Assembly: GCF_006965485.1 (NCBI RefSeq)
Contig: NZ_CP041360.1
Span: forward strand, 1,426,001-1,490,000
Direction of reading: 5' to 3'
DNA length: 64,000 nt
Source of the DNA: Spirosoma sp. KCTC 42546
GTDB taxonomy: Bacteria; Bacteroidota; Bacteroidia; Cytophagales; Spirosomataceae
The position numbers were made by a program, and so were the translations under genes. How positions within the stretch are numbered: the first letter of the stretch is position 1; the number at the start of each line of letters is the position of its first letter. Shown piece by piece: positions 1 through 9,557 of this stretch. Under the pieces are notes generated by a model, which was not told where the DNA came from, did not search any database, and saw nothing but the letters and a program-made list of their open reading frames with translations.

Positions 1-347
1 GTTTCCGAAGGCTGATCAATCTGTAGCTTCCAGTCTTCCGGAATGGGGGTTTTAATACCATCATAGCCATTGACCCGTGCTTTCTTTGCTGCATCGGCTA
101 TAGAGAATGTGGGTACTAAGTGCGTATTGCTGAAGTACGTTCGGGCTACCTGTTCATTGGCATTTAATATGTTACGAAAAGGTCGTTTAATTCCCTGAGC
201 GCCGGGACTCTTCGTGATCCACTGATATACACCAACTGGTACGGCGCTGGCCACTGCAAACCAGCCAAACGATTTAAGCATCCGCCGACGAACAGCCGAC
301 TCAGGAATATCACTTTCAGGGAGTTTCGGTTCTGTTGACTGGCTCAT
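1..347 (-). CDS. Molybdopterin-dependent oxidoreductase-like protein, N-terminal part (runs off window)
   Basis: The first 115 codons are visible on the minus strand and the rest lies beyond base 1. After a polar N-terminus comes an arginine-rich stretch (SAVRRRMLKSFGWF) and a hydrophobic segment, resembling a signal-anchor or Tat-like leader without a strict twin-arginine motif. A segment ending near NGYDGIKTPIPEDWKLQID resembles the start of sulfite-oxidase/YedY-type molybdopterin enzymes. The start ATG overlaps the stop of the cytochrome b gene as ATGA, so the two are translationally coupled. The catalytic domain is not visible, so the family call rests mainly on the partner and this N-terminus. 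Confidence 0.6.
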   Translation of the reverse strand, partial: MSQSTEPKLPESDIPESAVRRRMLKSFGWFAVASAVPVGVYQWITKSPGAQGIKRPFRNILNANEQVARTYFSNTHLVPTFSIADAAKKARVNGYDGIKTPIPEDWKLQIDQPSE

Positions 348-1096
348 GATAGGGCAGGAGTTGGGGTAGGTGAAGGTTCGACAGGTTGCGGTTCAATTGG
401 TTGATCAATGACGGGTTCGTTCGTAACCGGGTGTTCTGGATTATGCGGCTTTATCACTTCAAAACCCGTTACCATCGACTGGAAGTTTTGCCAGCCCGCC
501 CGAATCACCTGCCAAATGTGGATCGCAAAAAACAGGACGTAGCCAACCGTTAGTATGAAATGCTCCAGTCGGGCGGCTTTGTAGCCTCCCAGTACACTCG
601 TCAGCCACGAAAATTGGGTGGGTTTATAAATGGCGAAACCCGTTAGAACCGAGCCAATGCCCATTAGCATGATGGAAAAATAGGCGATCTTCTGGGCACC
701 GTTGTATTTGATAAAGGGCGGTTGAGTTTTACGAAGACCAAAATCGTAGAGGGTTACCTGAATGGCCTCCAGAAACGAGTTTCGATTCGGGACCAGATGC
801 CGCCATTCGCCCGAAATGAATGTGTAGCCCACATAGAGCAGACCGTTTAGCATAAACAGCCACATAAATACCCAGTGCCAAGCCATTCCTTCGGCTAATC
901 GGCGAGGTACATGCAGGAACGTATAGAAACCATCGGGAAAGAATGACAGCAGGGTATAATCGCCGATCTGGATTTTATAGGGATCGTACGCCCAGTAAAT
1001 CAGGAGACCACTCCAGATCATAACGAACAGAACTGGAAAGTTAATCCAGTGAAACCACCGAATAGCCAGTGGGTGTTTATGGACAATGCGTTTCAT
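344..1096 (-). CDS. Cytochrome b/b6-type membrane subunit
   Basis: This 250-residue membrane protein begins with a cytochrome b561/Ni-hydrogenase-like signature (HPLAIRWFHWINF, with His at about 7 and 16) followed by about five hydrophobic helices. A later helix carries further candidate haem-ligating histidines (LEHFILTVGYVLFF then AIHIW). Such subunits are the haem-bearing quinol-oxidising or -reducing anchor for molybdopterin oxidoreductases, and the next gene starts inside this stop codon. The C-terminus is a proline- and glutamate-rich tail, probably on a soluble face. The electron-transfer role is from family knowledge; the partner's substrate is not determined. Confidence 0.85.
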   Translation of the reverse strand: MKRIVHKHPLAIRWFHWINFPVLFVMIWSGLLIYWAYDPYKIQIGDYTLLSFFPDGFYTFLHVPRRLAEGMAWHWVFMWLFMLNGLLYVGYTFISGEWRHLVPNRNSFLEAIQVTLYDFGLRKTQPPFIKYNGAQKIAYFSIMLMGIGSVLTGFAIYKPTQFSWLTSVLGGYKAARLEHFILTVGYVLFFAIHIWQVIRAGWQNFQSMVTGFEVIKPHNPEHPVTNEPVIDQPIEPQPVEPSPTPTPALS

Positions 1097-1109
1097 GGCG
1101 TATGCGAGG

Positions 1110-1127
1110 GTATAGTATAAACTATAC
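1110..1127. promoter_or_regulatory. Inverted repeat upstream of the cytochrome b gene
   Basis: The sequence reads GTATAGT-N4-ACTATAC, with perfect 7-bp arms, 14 bp before the ATG of the minus-strand cytochrome gene and inside the divergent intergenic region. It could be a repressor operator; no binding protein can be named. Confidence 0.35.
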
Positions 1128-1157
1128 GACCAATATCGAGGAAAAGTTTGAACGTGA

Positions 1158-1165
1158 TAAATTTG
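1158..1165 (+). promoter_or_regulatory. Candidate -7 promoter element for the MBL-fold gene
   Basis: TAAATTTG matches the Bacteroidota -7 consensus TAnnTTTG exactly and faces the MBL-fold gene. No TTTG is present at the ideal 19-20 bp upstream; a TTTG lies only 7 bp away. This leaves it a weak call. Confidence 0.3.
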
Positions 1166-1349
1166 TTATAATTTCACAATCAGGCAATTGGGTGCTCCGC
1201 AGAAAGATACTGTTTATATTGAGGAACTGTTTTTGTTGATTGTTCACGGTACCTGGCTTTTTGTTCGTCATTTATACGCAAATGAACTTCTGGTTAATAC
1301 AGTTTTTCGGCAATAGGTATAAAATCCTAACTTGCTAAAAAACACGTTT

Positions 1350-2186
1350 ATGTCTCTCCAAACCCTCGATACTGGTCTTTTTAAACTCGATGGCGGGGCC
1401 ATGTTTGGCGTTGTCCCCAAGCCGCTCTGGAATAAACTCAACCCCGCCGATGAACTAAATCGGTGTACCTGGGCCATGCGTTGTTTAGTATACGAACAGG
1501 GTAACCGACTCTTACTGGTCGATACGGGCATTGGTACCAAACAGGATGCCAAGTTTTTCGGTCATTATGACCTACATGGCGATGCTAATTTGCTGAATTC
1601 TATTCATAAGGCAGGGTATTCAGAAACCGATGTGACGGATGTGTTGCTTACGCACCTGCACTTTGATCATGTAGGGGGAGCTGTTCAGCGCGATGGTGAC
1701 CGGTTAACTCCCGTTTTTCAGAACGCTACCCATTGGGTGCACCCAGACCACTGGAATTGGGCCACACACCCAAACCCACGCGAAAAAGCGTCGTTCCTGC
1801 ATGAAAACATTATACCGTTGCAGGAACATGGTCAGTTGACCTTCCTGATGGAACACCCGTTTCCCTTTGCTGATATTGATTTACGCTATGTGGATGGTCA
1901 TACCGAAAAAATGGCTTTGCCGTTGTTTCGTGTGAACGATCGGACGGTAGCGTATATGGCTGATTTGATTCCATCTTCGGCGCATATTCCGCTACCTTAT
2001 GTGATGAGTTATGATGTACGACCATTGCTAACGATGGACGAGAAGACGCAACTCCTACAACAGGCCGCTCAGGAAAACTGGATTCTGGTTTTTGAACATG
2101 ATCCCGTTACTGAAGCCGCCACGGTTGAGCTCACCGATAAAGGCGTTCGTCTTAAGGAGAAAGGGAAACTGGCGGAATTTGTGTAG
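1350..2186 (+). CDS. MBL-fold metallo-hydrolase
   Basis: This 278-residue protein has the metallo-beta-lactamase metal-binding motif THLHFDHVGG (His102, His104, Asp106, His107). Further ligand candidates are the His in DGHTEKM, the Asp in MADLIPS and the His in the late FEHDP. The length and the preceding VDTGIG strand are typical of the glyoxalase II/lactonase-like branch, which hydrolyses esters, thioesters or lactones with a dinuclear metal centre. The ATG at 1350 is preferred over the TTG at 1332, which would add only MLKNTF. No signal peptide is seen, so it is probably cytoplasmic. Substrate unknown. The patatin hydrolase follows in the same orientation after 71 bp. Confidence 0.9.
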   Translation: MSLQTLDTGLFKLDGGAMFGVVPKPLWNKLNPADELNRCTWAMRCLVYEQGNRLLLVDTGIGTKQDAKFFGHYDLHGDANLLNSIHKAGYSETDVTDVLLTHLHFDHVGGAVQRDGDRLTPVFQNATHWVHPDHWNWATHPNPREKASFLHENIIPLQEHGQLTFLMEHPFPFADIDLRYVDGHTEKMALPLFRVNDRTVAYMADLIPSSAHIPLPYVMSYDVRPLLTMDEKTQLLQQAAQENWILVFEHDPVTEAATVELTDKGVRLKEKGKLAEFV

Positions 2187-2257
2187 TGCGGTTTCCTCCC
2201 GCACTACACAAACCAAAAAACGGTACACACCGTTATCAAATCAAAGAGCTGAAACGT

Positions 2258-3037
2258 ATGAAAATTGGTTTGGCATTATCGGGGGGCGGGGCGCGTGGTA
2301 TTGCTCACCTGGGCGTTATTAAAGCGTTGCAGGAAATGGGGATCGGGTTTGACCAGATTGCCGGAACCAGCGCCGGAGCCATTGTTGGCGCGTTGATTGC
2401 CCACGGATTTACACCCGACGAAGGCCTGAAAATAATTGAGTCGTCGTCATTTATGCGGCATTTGCGTCCTGCCTGGAATCGCATGGGTTTATTGCGAATC
2501 GACACCGCAACCGAACTGTATAAAAAATATATTCCACACGATTCGTTTGAGGGGTTACAAATTCCATTACATGTGGTTGCCGTTGACCTCAACGCTGGTG
2601 AGCAGGTCATCTTCGAGAAAGGGGAACTGATTCGCCCGGTGCTGGCGTCCTGTTGCCTGCCGGGTATTTTTGAGCCCTTACTCATTAATAAACGTCAGTT
2701 TGTTGACGGAGGGGTTCTGAATAATTTACCCGTTGATGTGATCGAAGATAAAGTAGATTTTGTGATTGGGGCGCATTGCAACCCATTTGGCATGACCAAG
2801 CCGATTCGTTCGATGCGAGGGGTTATTGAGCGTAGTATCATTTTGGCGGTTCAAAGTAAAACGAAGGCAAAGTTTTCCCACTGCGATGTACTACTGGAGC
2901 CTGCTGATTTAGCAGGCTATAGTCCGGCCGACGTTGGTAAAGCGCGGGAGTTATTTCGGATTGGCTATCAGTATACCCGCTCGATGGCACCTGATATTGA
3001 ACAGGCACTCAATCGGGCAACTGCCGTACAATACTAA
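2258..3037 (+). CDS. Patatin-like phospholipase (RssA-type)
   Basis: All hallmarks of a bacterial patatin lipid acyl hydrolase are present in 259 residues. The oxyanion-hole loop GGGARG is at about 9-14, the nucleophile elbow GTSAG holds Ser38, and the catalytic Asp sits in the DGG motif at Asp150. These enzymes use a Ser-Asp dyad to cleave acyl esters of phospholipids. The ATG at 2258 places the conserved KIGLALSGGG strand at the N-terminus; a longer GTG frame from 2186 adds 24 residues that do not look conserved. The protein is short and lacks a signal peptide, so it is probably cytoplasmic or membrane-peripheral. It may be co-transcribed with the MBL-fold gene. Confidence 0.93.
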   Translation: MKIGLALSGGGARGIAHLGVIKALQEMGIGFDQIAGTSAGAIVGALIAHGFTPDEGLKIIESSSFMRHLRPAWNRMGLLRIDTATELYKKYIPHDSFEGLQIPLHVVAVDLNAGEQVIFEKGELIRPVLASCCLPGIFEPLLINKRQFVDGGVLNNLPVDVIEDKVDFVIGAHCNPFGMTKPIRSMRGVIERSIILAVQSKTKAKFSHCDVLLEPADLAGYSPADVGKARELFRIGYQYTRSMAPDIEQALNRATAVQY

Positions 3038-3068
3038 TACCAATAACCTCATAGGTTATAGTACCAGG

Positions 3069-3092
3069 ACGCCGGACTTTAAAGTCCGGCGT
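3069..3092 (+). terminator. Perfect 24-bp palindrome, likely terminator of the patatin gene
   Basis: ACGCCGGACTTT is followed directly by its reverse complement, giving 12-bp arms with no spacer, 31 bp after the patatin stop and with a short T tract next to it. Confidence 0.6.
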
Positions 3093-3255
3093 TTCGAGTT
3101 TATAGGGGAGGGGTACTTCCTAATAGGGCAGAGGCATCGGGAGCTTTTGAGCCAGTTGAAAGGTAGTTGGTTAAACTTCAAGTATAACTTTTAATTGTTT
3201 TTTAATACTCAGCCCTAAGGGTAGCTATCAATAGGTGATCAAAGGTAATTTATCG

Positions 3256-3291
3256 GGGTCAGCTAAGGCTTGATTAGGCCCTAGCTGACCC
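3256..3291. other. Stem-loop in the SusC upstream region
   Basis: GGGTCAGCTA and TAGCTGACCC form a 10-bp stem, extended inward by a GGC/GCC pairing after one mismatch. It lies about 250 bp upstream of the SusC promoter. It may be a second terminator or a regulatory hairpin; nothing decides between them. Confidence 0.35.
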
Positions 3292-3538
3292 ATTTACTAG
3301 CTAAAAAACCATTACTTACTTTTTGGTAAACGATGAATTTGCCCTCAAAATGAGCATTATGCAAAAAATAGTCGCTGTTTACTAAGCCAGCATCTACGTA
3401 AAGTTATATTTTTAATGTCTGTAGGTACGTATATATAGTATTTATAACTAAGTAATGAAAAAATTGTATTCGGAATAATATTTTGTATGTGTAGTCAAAT
3501 TCAGATTTATGTTGGCTGTTTCATTTGATTAGGGAAAA

Positions 3539-3569
3539 TTTGTATTGCTTCATTTTGCTATTACATTTG
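3539..3569 (+). promoter_or_regulatory. Bacteroidota-type promoter of SusC copy 1
   Basis: TTTG at 3539-3542, a 19-bp spacer and TACATTTG at 3562-3569 fit the TTTG-N19-TAnnTTTG promoter recognised by the Bacteroidota housekeeping sigma factor. The SusC ATG is 40 bp downstream. A homologous promoter lies before the paralogous SusC at 9558. Confidence 0.7.
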
Positions 3570-3609
3570 TTGTAGTTGCATTTTTTTCTTGACCTAACTA
3601 GAAACGTAG

Positions 3610-6600
3610 ATGAGTAGAATTCTATTAATGAGCTTCCTTCTGGTAAGCTCTGTCTGGTCCACCGCGTGGGCACAGGAACGGAGGGTGATTGGTAAAGTAA
3701 CGTCCGCAGAAGATGGATCTCCTTTGCCAGGTGTTTCAGTTGTAGTGAAAGGTAGCTCAAAGGGTACATCAACAGATGGAGCGGGTATTTATGACATCTC
3801 AGTACCCGCAAAAGGCACCACGTTAGTATTCAGTTTCGTAGGCGTTACCACTCAGGAGATCAAACTCGGCAATGAGTCGGAAGTAAACGTAAGCCTGGTA
3901 TCCGATTCCCGTTTGCTTACAGAGGTTGTTGTAACGGGTAGTGGGGTTGCCACCAGCAAAGCGAAGCTGGGTATTGCAGTAGAGAGCGTTTCGGCTAAAG
4001 ATCTTCCTCAAACGCCGACGGCTTCGATTGACCAGGCCTTGGTCGGTAAAATTCCCGGCGCCCAGATTTCGTCCGTTAGTGGGAATCCCGGTGATCCGGT
4101 TAACATTCTGCTTCGCGGTATTAACAGCGTACAGGGTGGAACCAAGCCACTGATCATGGTAGACGGTGTGCAGGTAGCCGCAACCGACATTAACTCACTC
4201 GATCTTAGCAACGTAGAGCGGATAGAGGTTGCACAGGGTGCCGCTTCAGCCTCGATTTACGGTGCGCAGGGTGCCAATGGTGTTATTCAGGTATTTACCA
4301 AAAAAGGGAAAAAAGGCCGGACTTCCGTTAATGTATCAACCAGCTACTCCGCCAATGAGTTTCTGAACACAGGGAACGTTCATAAAGCGGAACTGCACCC
4401 TTACCTGACCGACGCGAGTGGTAATATAGTAGATGCCAGCGGGAAAGCACTGGACTATACGCAGTACGGTGCAATCACTGGTATTTCGTATAAGTATGGT
4501 GGCGCAACGCGTTACGCCATTCAGGATATCCGTAATGACGCCAATACGCCTTATAGTGGAAATCTGAAATACTACGATCACTTTAAGCAGGTATTTCAAA
4601 CTGGTAGCACATTCAACAATAATATCAGCATTTCGGGTGCTTCAGAAAAAAGCGACTTCAATATAGCTGCGTCTAATAACCACACAACTTCGCCTATTTT
4701 AACGAACCAGAACGGTTATGTCGATCGTAGTAACTTGTCGGCCAACGTAGGTACGGAAATCTTCAAGGGATTTACGCTTCGATCCTCTACCCAGTTGGTA
4801 TATACAAAAAATACGCTGAAGCCGGGACTAGGTTCTACGTTTGGAACCCTGAATGCCAATGGGGGTAATGTGGGACAGGTATATGGGTTCTTGAACACTT
4901 CTCCTTTTATGGACCTGACCCGGAAATTGGCTGATGGAACATATCCGGTTTATCCAACGGCTGACTTTTTGAGCGTAAATGCTGGTAACCCCTACTATCA
5001 GGCTGAGTATACCGATGCTGTTGATAACAAGATAGATATCGTCCAGAATTTCCAGGCCGATTACAAGATCAACAAATTTGTGGAACTGGATGCTAAATAT
5101 GGTATCAACTATCGGAATGAAACTGCCCGGCAAACCTACTTCAATCAGTCTCAGAATATAAGTTCTGAGTACTATGGTTCTTATGCCAGCAATAACGCGC
5201 CAGATAACAAAGGGGAAATAGATAACTATCAGTATAATAGTACATTCCAGAACTTCCTGGGTACGGCTTATATCCGGACTGATTTTGAGAATGATTTTCA
5301 TATTAAACTGCCTATTCAGACCAGTACCCAAATCTCGTTTGATTATCGGAAGAATAAGGCTACCCAATATGATACCTATGGTGTAGGATTGAGTACAGCC
5401 CCACCGTTCAACGTTGCGGCCACTTCATCGCAGGCAGTTGCTACGGATATTGTAACGCCCTTTATAACATACGGTTACCTAGTCAATCAGAAGGTTGATT
5501 TCGGTGATTATGGTGGTATTACGGCTGGTTTCCGGACTGACTGGTCATCTGCCTTCGGTGCAGGGTCTACCCCGTTTACCTTCCCGCACTTTGATGGTCA
5601 TATTTCTCCACTGACGTTCTTTAAGAATAGCAGCCTTGCCAACGCCTTGCCTTATTTCAAGTTACGGGCGGCCTATGGCGAAGCGGGTATCCAGCCGGGT
5701 GCATTTGATCGCTACCCAGTATTGAGCCAGCGGAACCTGGGTTCAGGCTTAGTCTACACGATTCCAACAACTACCCAAAATCCAAATCTACAGGTAGAGG
5801 TATCTAAAGAATTGGAAATCGGGACAGACTTCACCATCGGAGGAAATTCGAACCGCACTTGGTTTAGTTCGCTTTCGGGCTCGTTTACGTACTGGAAACG
5901 CTCGAGTGAAAACGTAATTTATACGGTGAGCGTACCACCGTCGCTGGGTTCTACAGGTCAGTTGACCAACGCGATTAACATGTCGTCGAATGGGGTTCAA
6001 TTCTCGTTAAGCCTACCTGTTTTTCGTTCAAAAGACATACGCTGGGACTTTACAACGAATTTTGGCCATCAAATTTCCAAAATTGATGCCATCTCGGGTG
6101 GTGCCGACATTATCTTAACCTCAAATGCAGGTAGTACCGCTCTGGTTTTAACACCCGGTCAGCCTATTGGTCAGGTGTATGGCTACAAGGCATTAACGAG
6201 TCTGGATTTTACCCGTCAGGATGGCAAAACGAAGTATATTCAGGAAGCTGATCGGGCCAATTACACCATTGTTGATGGCCGCGTCGTAAAAAAATCTGAT
6301 TACCAGATTCAGTTTACGGATGAAACGTACCCGCTGATGAATCCGAACCCGAAATTTAACGCGTCGTTCATCAATGGTGTCAGTTTCAAAAACTTCCTGA
6401 CGTTAAACTTCCAGTTCGACTGGGTGTATGGCAGTCACCTGTATAACCAGACAAAAGAATGGATGTACCGGGATGGTATCAGCGGTGACTTTAGCAAGCA
6501 GGTAACCATCGATGGCAAAACCGGTGCCTTCCCCGCTTACTGGTCCAGTGCTTATTACAATCTGTGGGGTAGCACACGAGGAGCTGGTAACAACGCCACC

Positions 6601-6867
6601 AAAGACTTCTTTGTAGAAGATGCTTCGTTCGTACGCTTACGGAACATTTCGCTGGCCTTTGATCTGGCTAAAGTTGTCAAATTACCTTACCTCAATAAAG
6701 CACAGATCGTCTTTACGGGCCGGAATCTCGTGACCTTCACGAAGTATACGGGTTATGATCCTGAAATTAGCTCGGGTTCCTCGAACTCATCGTTCGACAG
6801 AGGGGTGGATCACAGTACGCTGCCGAACATCAAGTCGTACCAGGTTGGTCTGAACATCGGATTCTAA
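3610..6867 (+). CDS. SusC/RagA-family TonB-linked outer membrane protein (copy 1)
   Basis: This 1085-residue protein starts with a signal peptide cleaved near AWA/QERR. A carboxypeptidase-regulatory-like domain follows at about 25-105, then the linker TEVVVTG. The TonB plug lies at about 115-235 and includes the block YGAQGANGVIQVFTKKG, and the rest is a long beta-barrel ending in an aromatic residue. SusC proteins form the TonB-powered pore under a SusD lid and import oligosaccharides or peptides. The partner SusD begins 93 bp downstream. No glycosidase or protease is adjacent, so the substrate is not indicated. The protein is clearly paralogous to the SusC at 9558, with nearly the same signal peptide and N-terminal domain. 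Confidence 0.96.
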   Translation: MSRILLMSFLLVSSVWSTAWAQERRVIGKVTSAEDGSPLPGVSVVVKGSSKGTSTDGAGIYDISVPAKGTTLVFSFVGVTTQEIKLGNESEVNVSLVSDSRLLTEVVVTGSGVATSKAKLGIAVESVSAKDLPQTPTASIDQALVGKIPGAQISSVSGNPGDPVNILLRGINSVQGGTKPLIMVDGVQVAATDINSLDLSNVERIEVAQGAASASIYGAQGANGVIQVFTKKGKKGRTSVNVSTSYSANEFLNTGNVHKAELHPYLTDASGNIVDASGKALDYTQYGAITGISYKYGGATRYAIQDIRNDANTPYSGNLKYYDHFKQVFQTGSTFNNNISISGASEKSDFNIAASNNHTTSPILTNQNGYVDRSNLSANVGTEIFKGFTLRSSTQLVYTKNTLKPGLGSTFGTLNANGGNVGQVYGFLNTSPFMDLTRKLADGTYPVYPTADFLSVNAGNPYYQAEYTDAVDNKIDIVQNFQADYKINKFVELDAKYGINYRNETARQTYFNQSQNISSEYYGSYASNNAPDNKGEIDNYQYNSTFQNFLGTAYIRTDFENDFHIKLPIQTSTQISFDYRKNKATQYDTYGVGLSTAPPFNVAATSSQAVATDIVTPFITYGYLVNQKVDFGDYGGITAGFRTDWSSAFGAGSTPFTFPHFDGHISPLTFFKNSSLANALPYFKLRAAYGEAGIQPGAFDRYPVLSQRNLGSGLVYTIPTTTQNPNLQVEVSKELEIGTDFTIGGNSNRTWFSSLSGSFTYWKRSSENVIYTVSVPPSLGSTGQLTNAINMSSNGVQFSLSLPVFRSKDIRWDFTTNFGHQISKIDAISGGADIILTSNAGSTALVLTPGQPIGQVYGYKALTSLDFTRQDGKTKYIQEADRANYTIVDGRVVKKSDYQIQFTDETYPLMNPNPKFNASFINGVSFKNFLTLNFQFDWVYGSHLYNQTKEWMYRDGISGDFSKQVTIDGKTGAFPAYWSSAYYNLWGSTRGAGNNATKDFFVEDASFVRLRNISLAFDLAKVVKLPYLNKAQIVFTGRNLVTFTKYTGYDPEISSGSSNSSFDRGVDHSTLPNIKSYQVGLNIGF

Positions 6868-6960
6868 TCACTTAAGTTATAAGGAGTCGTAAGCGATTTT
6901 ACTTACCTATAGTCGCTTACGACTTGGATACTTAGTACTTACAACTTAATTTCTTCCAAG

Positions 6961-8646
6961 ATGAAACTCATTAATAAAAATAGATTTTTCTCCACGGTTT
7001 GTTTTACGGCCCTTATGCTCGCTGGGGTATCCTGTAAAGAACAACTCGACGTAGGTAATCCAAATGCACCGACTACCGCAGCCAACGTAAATACCGAGAC
7101 CGGTCTTATTGCGTTTGCACAAGGTGGTGTATACGTCAACGGTTTCTTAAACGGCGACGGCTGGCTAGGAAATAGTTATTTTTCATTGCCCTGGGGCTAT
7201 AGTGAACTGATGGCGGATAATGTTGGGGCCGATGCATCGAACAACCAGGTTACAACCATTGGTGTACCTGACTATATTATTTTGGATGATGGCACTAAAG
7301 TGACCAATCCGGCACCACAAGTGGGCATTATTCGGTCTTATAATAGTCGTGCAGCAACCGGGGCGGGTAACAATGCTATTTACTACCAGTGGCTGAATAT
7401 GTATGCGCTGAATAACGTTTGCAATCAGATATTGGATCTCGTAGGTACTATTCCTTTCACTGGTGATAAGGCTAGTAAAGCCAATACAATCAAAGCCTGG
7501 GCCTATTGGTGGAAGGGGTACGCGTATGCTTCTATCGGGTCGATGTATTATGCGGGTCTGATTGATGATAAGTCAGGAGTAACGGATGGCAACTATGTGT
7601 TGCATGACGCGATCATTGCTAAGTCGAATGAGTATTTTAACCTGACGGCTACTACGTTAGGGGCCATTACCAGCACGGCTGATTATCAGACGGTTTTAGG
7701 TCAGTTGATTCCTTCATTCACACAGGTAGGCAATGGGGGTGTTCTTACCATTGATATGTGGAAACGGAACATCAATACCATGCTGGCCCGTAATATCCTG
7801 GTGAATAAACTGGCTCCTTTTGTAAAAGGGAATCCGGCTGCCACGATCTCCAAGTCATCGACATCGGCAATGACAGCTGCTGACTGGAATAGTGTATTAA
7901 CATTGGCTACGAATGGGATTAAGAAAGACGATAAGGTTTTCACCGAACGTAGCACAGCGTCGAACTCTCCATTCTCTCCTACGGGTGGTACGGTTGCTGC
8001 GTTAACGTCAAACGTGAATACCAGCTCGACCTTTAAAATCAGTGAGCGATTCATGCAGTCTTTTAATGCGGGCGATAAGCGGGTTGCAAACAATTTCAAT
8101 ACCGCTACTACCTACAAAAACAACTATACGTTTACAACGCGGTATAGTATGGTGCCAAACGGTACTGGATTAGCTGGTGTATATGTTTACGGATCGAAGG
8201 ATGTAGGTGCACACGAAGTGTTTATGGCAGGTAGCTATGAGGAGAATACTCTCATGCTGGCTGAGGCCAATATGCGTCTGGGCAATATAGAAACAGGTTT
8301 AGGCTTTCTGGATGCGGTACGGGCCTATCAGGGAGCCGGTGTAGCTGCTACAGCAGGTACTGGACTTACGCTGGCTGGCGCACTAACGGAGCTGACGAAA
8401 GAAAGAAGAGTAGCTCTATTTAACCGCGGCTTAGCGTTCTATGATAACAGACGTTGGGGATGGACCTACGATATCTCAGTTGGTGGTGGAAGCTATGGTA
8501 ACACCGTTATCACATCTGCTGGCGCTGTCATCAATAAAAACGTGACGATCAACTATAACTTCATGGATTATTGGGATGTTCCAGCCGATGAATCGGTATT
8601 GAATCCTACAGCTAATAGTGTTGTCACAAAAAATCCTAACTATTAG
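6961..8646 (+). CDS. SusD/RagB-family substrate-binding lipoprotein (copy 1)
   Basis: This 561-residue lipoprotein has a lipobox ending in Cys (LAGVSC), so it should be anchored in the outer membrane as the lid of the upstream SusC. Typical SusD elements include the helical AWAYWWKGYAYASIGSMYY segment and the C-terminal ELTKERRVALFNRGLAFYDNRRWG. It shares the post-lipobox words KEQLDVGNPNAPT with the SusD at 12862 (KEQLDVKNPNQPT), which marks the two pairs as a duplication. A strong terminator follows 25 bp after the stop. Confidence 0.95.
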   Translation: MKLINKNRFFSTVCFTALMLAGVSCKEQLDVGNPNAPTTAANVNTETGLIAFAQGGVYVNGFLNGDGWLGNSYFSLPWGYSELMADNVGADASNNQVTTIGVPDYIILDDGTKVTNPAPQVGIIRSYNSRAATGAGNNAIYYQWLNMYALNNVCNQILDLVGTIPFTGDKASKANTIKAWAYWWKGYAYASIGSMYYAGLIDDKSGVTDGNYVLHDAIIAKSNEYFNLTATTLGAITSTADYQTVLGQLIPSFTQVGNGGVLTIDMWKRNINTMLARNILVNKLAPFVKGNPAATISKSSTSAMTAADWNSVLTLATNGIKKDDKVFTERSTASNSPFSPTGGTVAALTSNVNTSSTFKISERFMQSFNAGDKRVANNFNTATTYKNNYTFTTRYSMVPNGTGLAGVYVYGSKDVGAHEVFMAGSYEENTLMLAEANMRLGNIETGLGFLDAVRAYQGAGVAATAGTGLTLAGALTELTKERRVALFNRGLAFYDNRRWGWTYDISVGGGSYGNTVITSAGAVINKNVTINYNFMDYWDVPADESVLNPTANSVVTKNPNY

Positions 8647-8671
8647 TAGACGAATCAGTTACGTCTAGTTG

Positions 8672-8709
8672 AAGCGGCTTGCCTTACTAAGGTAAGCCGC
8701 TTTTTTTAT
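8672..8709 (+). terminator. Rho-independent terminator after SusCD pair 1
   Basis: A 13-bp stem (AAGCGGCTTGCCT with AGGTAAGCCGCTT, one G-U pair) has a 5-nt loop and is followed by a run of seven or more T. Confidence 0.88.
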
Positions 8710-9557
8710 TCTTTAGTCAATAGGTAGGCAAGAGACCCGTTTAGCAAGAAAAAGTAAGCTAATCTACTTGCGAAGCAATAGCCTTTAATTAGATTTGTGG
8801 TAAATACATTCTTAACTTAACTAGAGCTATGACGAAAATTTCACCGGTAAGTGCGCTTACCTCATACTGAGTCCCACTCAGGAGCAGATCATCAGTACAA
8901 TGGTATCTGATGGTCCGATGATAATGAACCACCTTTTTAGGTGTGTCCGATCAATGCAGGGTACGCTCAGCAGTACCAACTCCAATCTGTTCGTTTCTAT
9001 TGGATTACTACACACGAGGTAGTCGATTGGCCTTCAATTTTCCTCTTGATGTCAATTCGTTCATGCGATCTCTATAATTCGTAGTAAGATAAGACAGCCA
9101 CATTGTAAGGTGGATTAGGTCTTCTTCAGGCAGCCGTTTCTGATAACTAACGAACGGATCTGCGAATTACTTCTACAAGTTATCTCCGTTAAAAAACAGC
9201 TCTCCTAGGTAATTTCTGAAAGAATTTTTCAGAACTGACGCCTGAGATGCAACATAGCTATGCCAAAATCTGTCTTTATTGGTTTGGGGTACTAATTGTA
9301 TTATTCTAATTTAATCAGAAATTACATTTTAAGTGTCTTAAATAAAATATATAGTATATTAAAATCTAGAAAAAAGTAAAAATCCTCTTTATTGTTGACT
9401 TATATTTATAGTTTACCCAAAATATTGTTCTGCATTTATCGAGATTAATAGAATTTTGTTTACTCATCTGTTTTCATAGGGAAAGCTTGTGTTGTATTTT
9501 TCCGTTATATAGCTTTGCTTGTAGGAAGTGTATTTTTCACCCTAACAAAAAACGTAT
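8710..9557. other. Long intergenic region between SusCD pairs 1 and 2
   Basis: About 850 bp separate the two paralogous pairs. A 13-codon ATG frame at 8829 is the best coding candidate and is too short to call. A longer frame over 8845-9022 has no start and no recognisable family. The last 80 bp carry the SusC promoter. The rest is AT-rich without visible structure. Confidence 0.5.
9487..9517 (+). promoter_or_regulatory. Bacteroidota-type promoter of SusC copy 2
   Basis: TTG at 9487-9489, a 20-bp spacer and TAGCTTTG at 9510-9517 match the consensus. The surrounding bases (GGGAAA...TTGT.TTG) align with the promoter before 3610, so the promoter was duplicated with the gene. Confidence 0.68.

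Larger units (their letters stand above)
3038..3609. other. Intergenic region before the first SusC gene
   Basis: About 570 bp without a credible gene. It holds the terminator palindrome after the patatin gene, a second stem-loop near 3256-3291 and, close to its end, a full Bacteroidota-type promoter for the SusC gene. The rest is AT-rich and I see nothing else in it. Confidence 0.6.

Noticed and set aside
4828..5367. 179-codon open frame antisense to SusC copy 1
   Set aside because: It lies entirely inside a strongly supported gene, is Ile/Val-rich as a shadow of barrel codons, and has no start context or family match.
8829..9022. A short ATG frame (13 codons) and a longer start-less frame in the gap between the SusCD pairs
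   Set aside because: The residues show no family signature, the ATG frame stops after 13 codons, and joining the two frames needs an assumed shift with no homologue to guide it.
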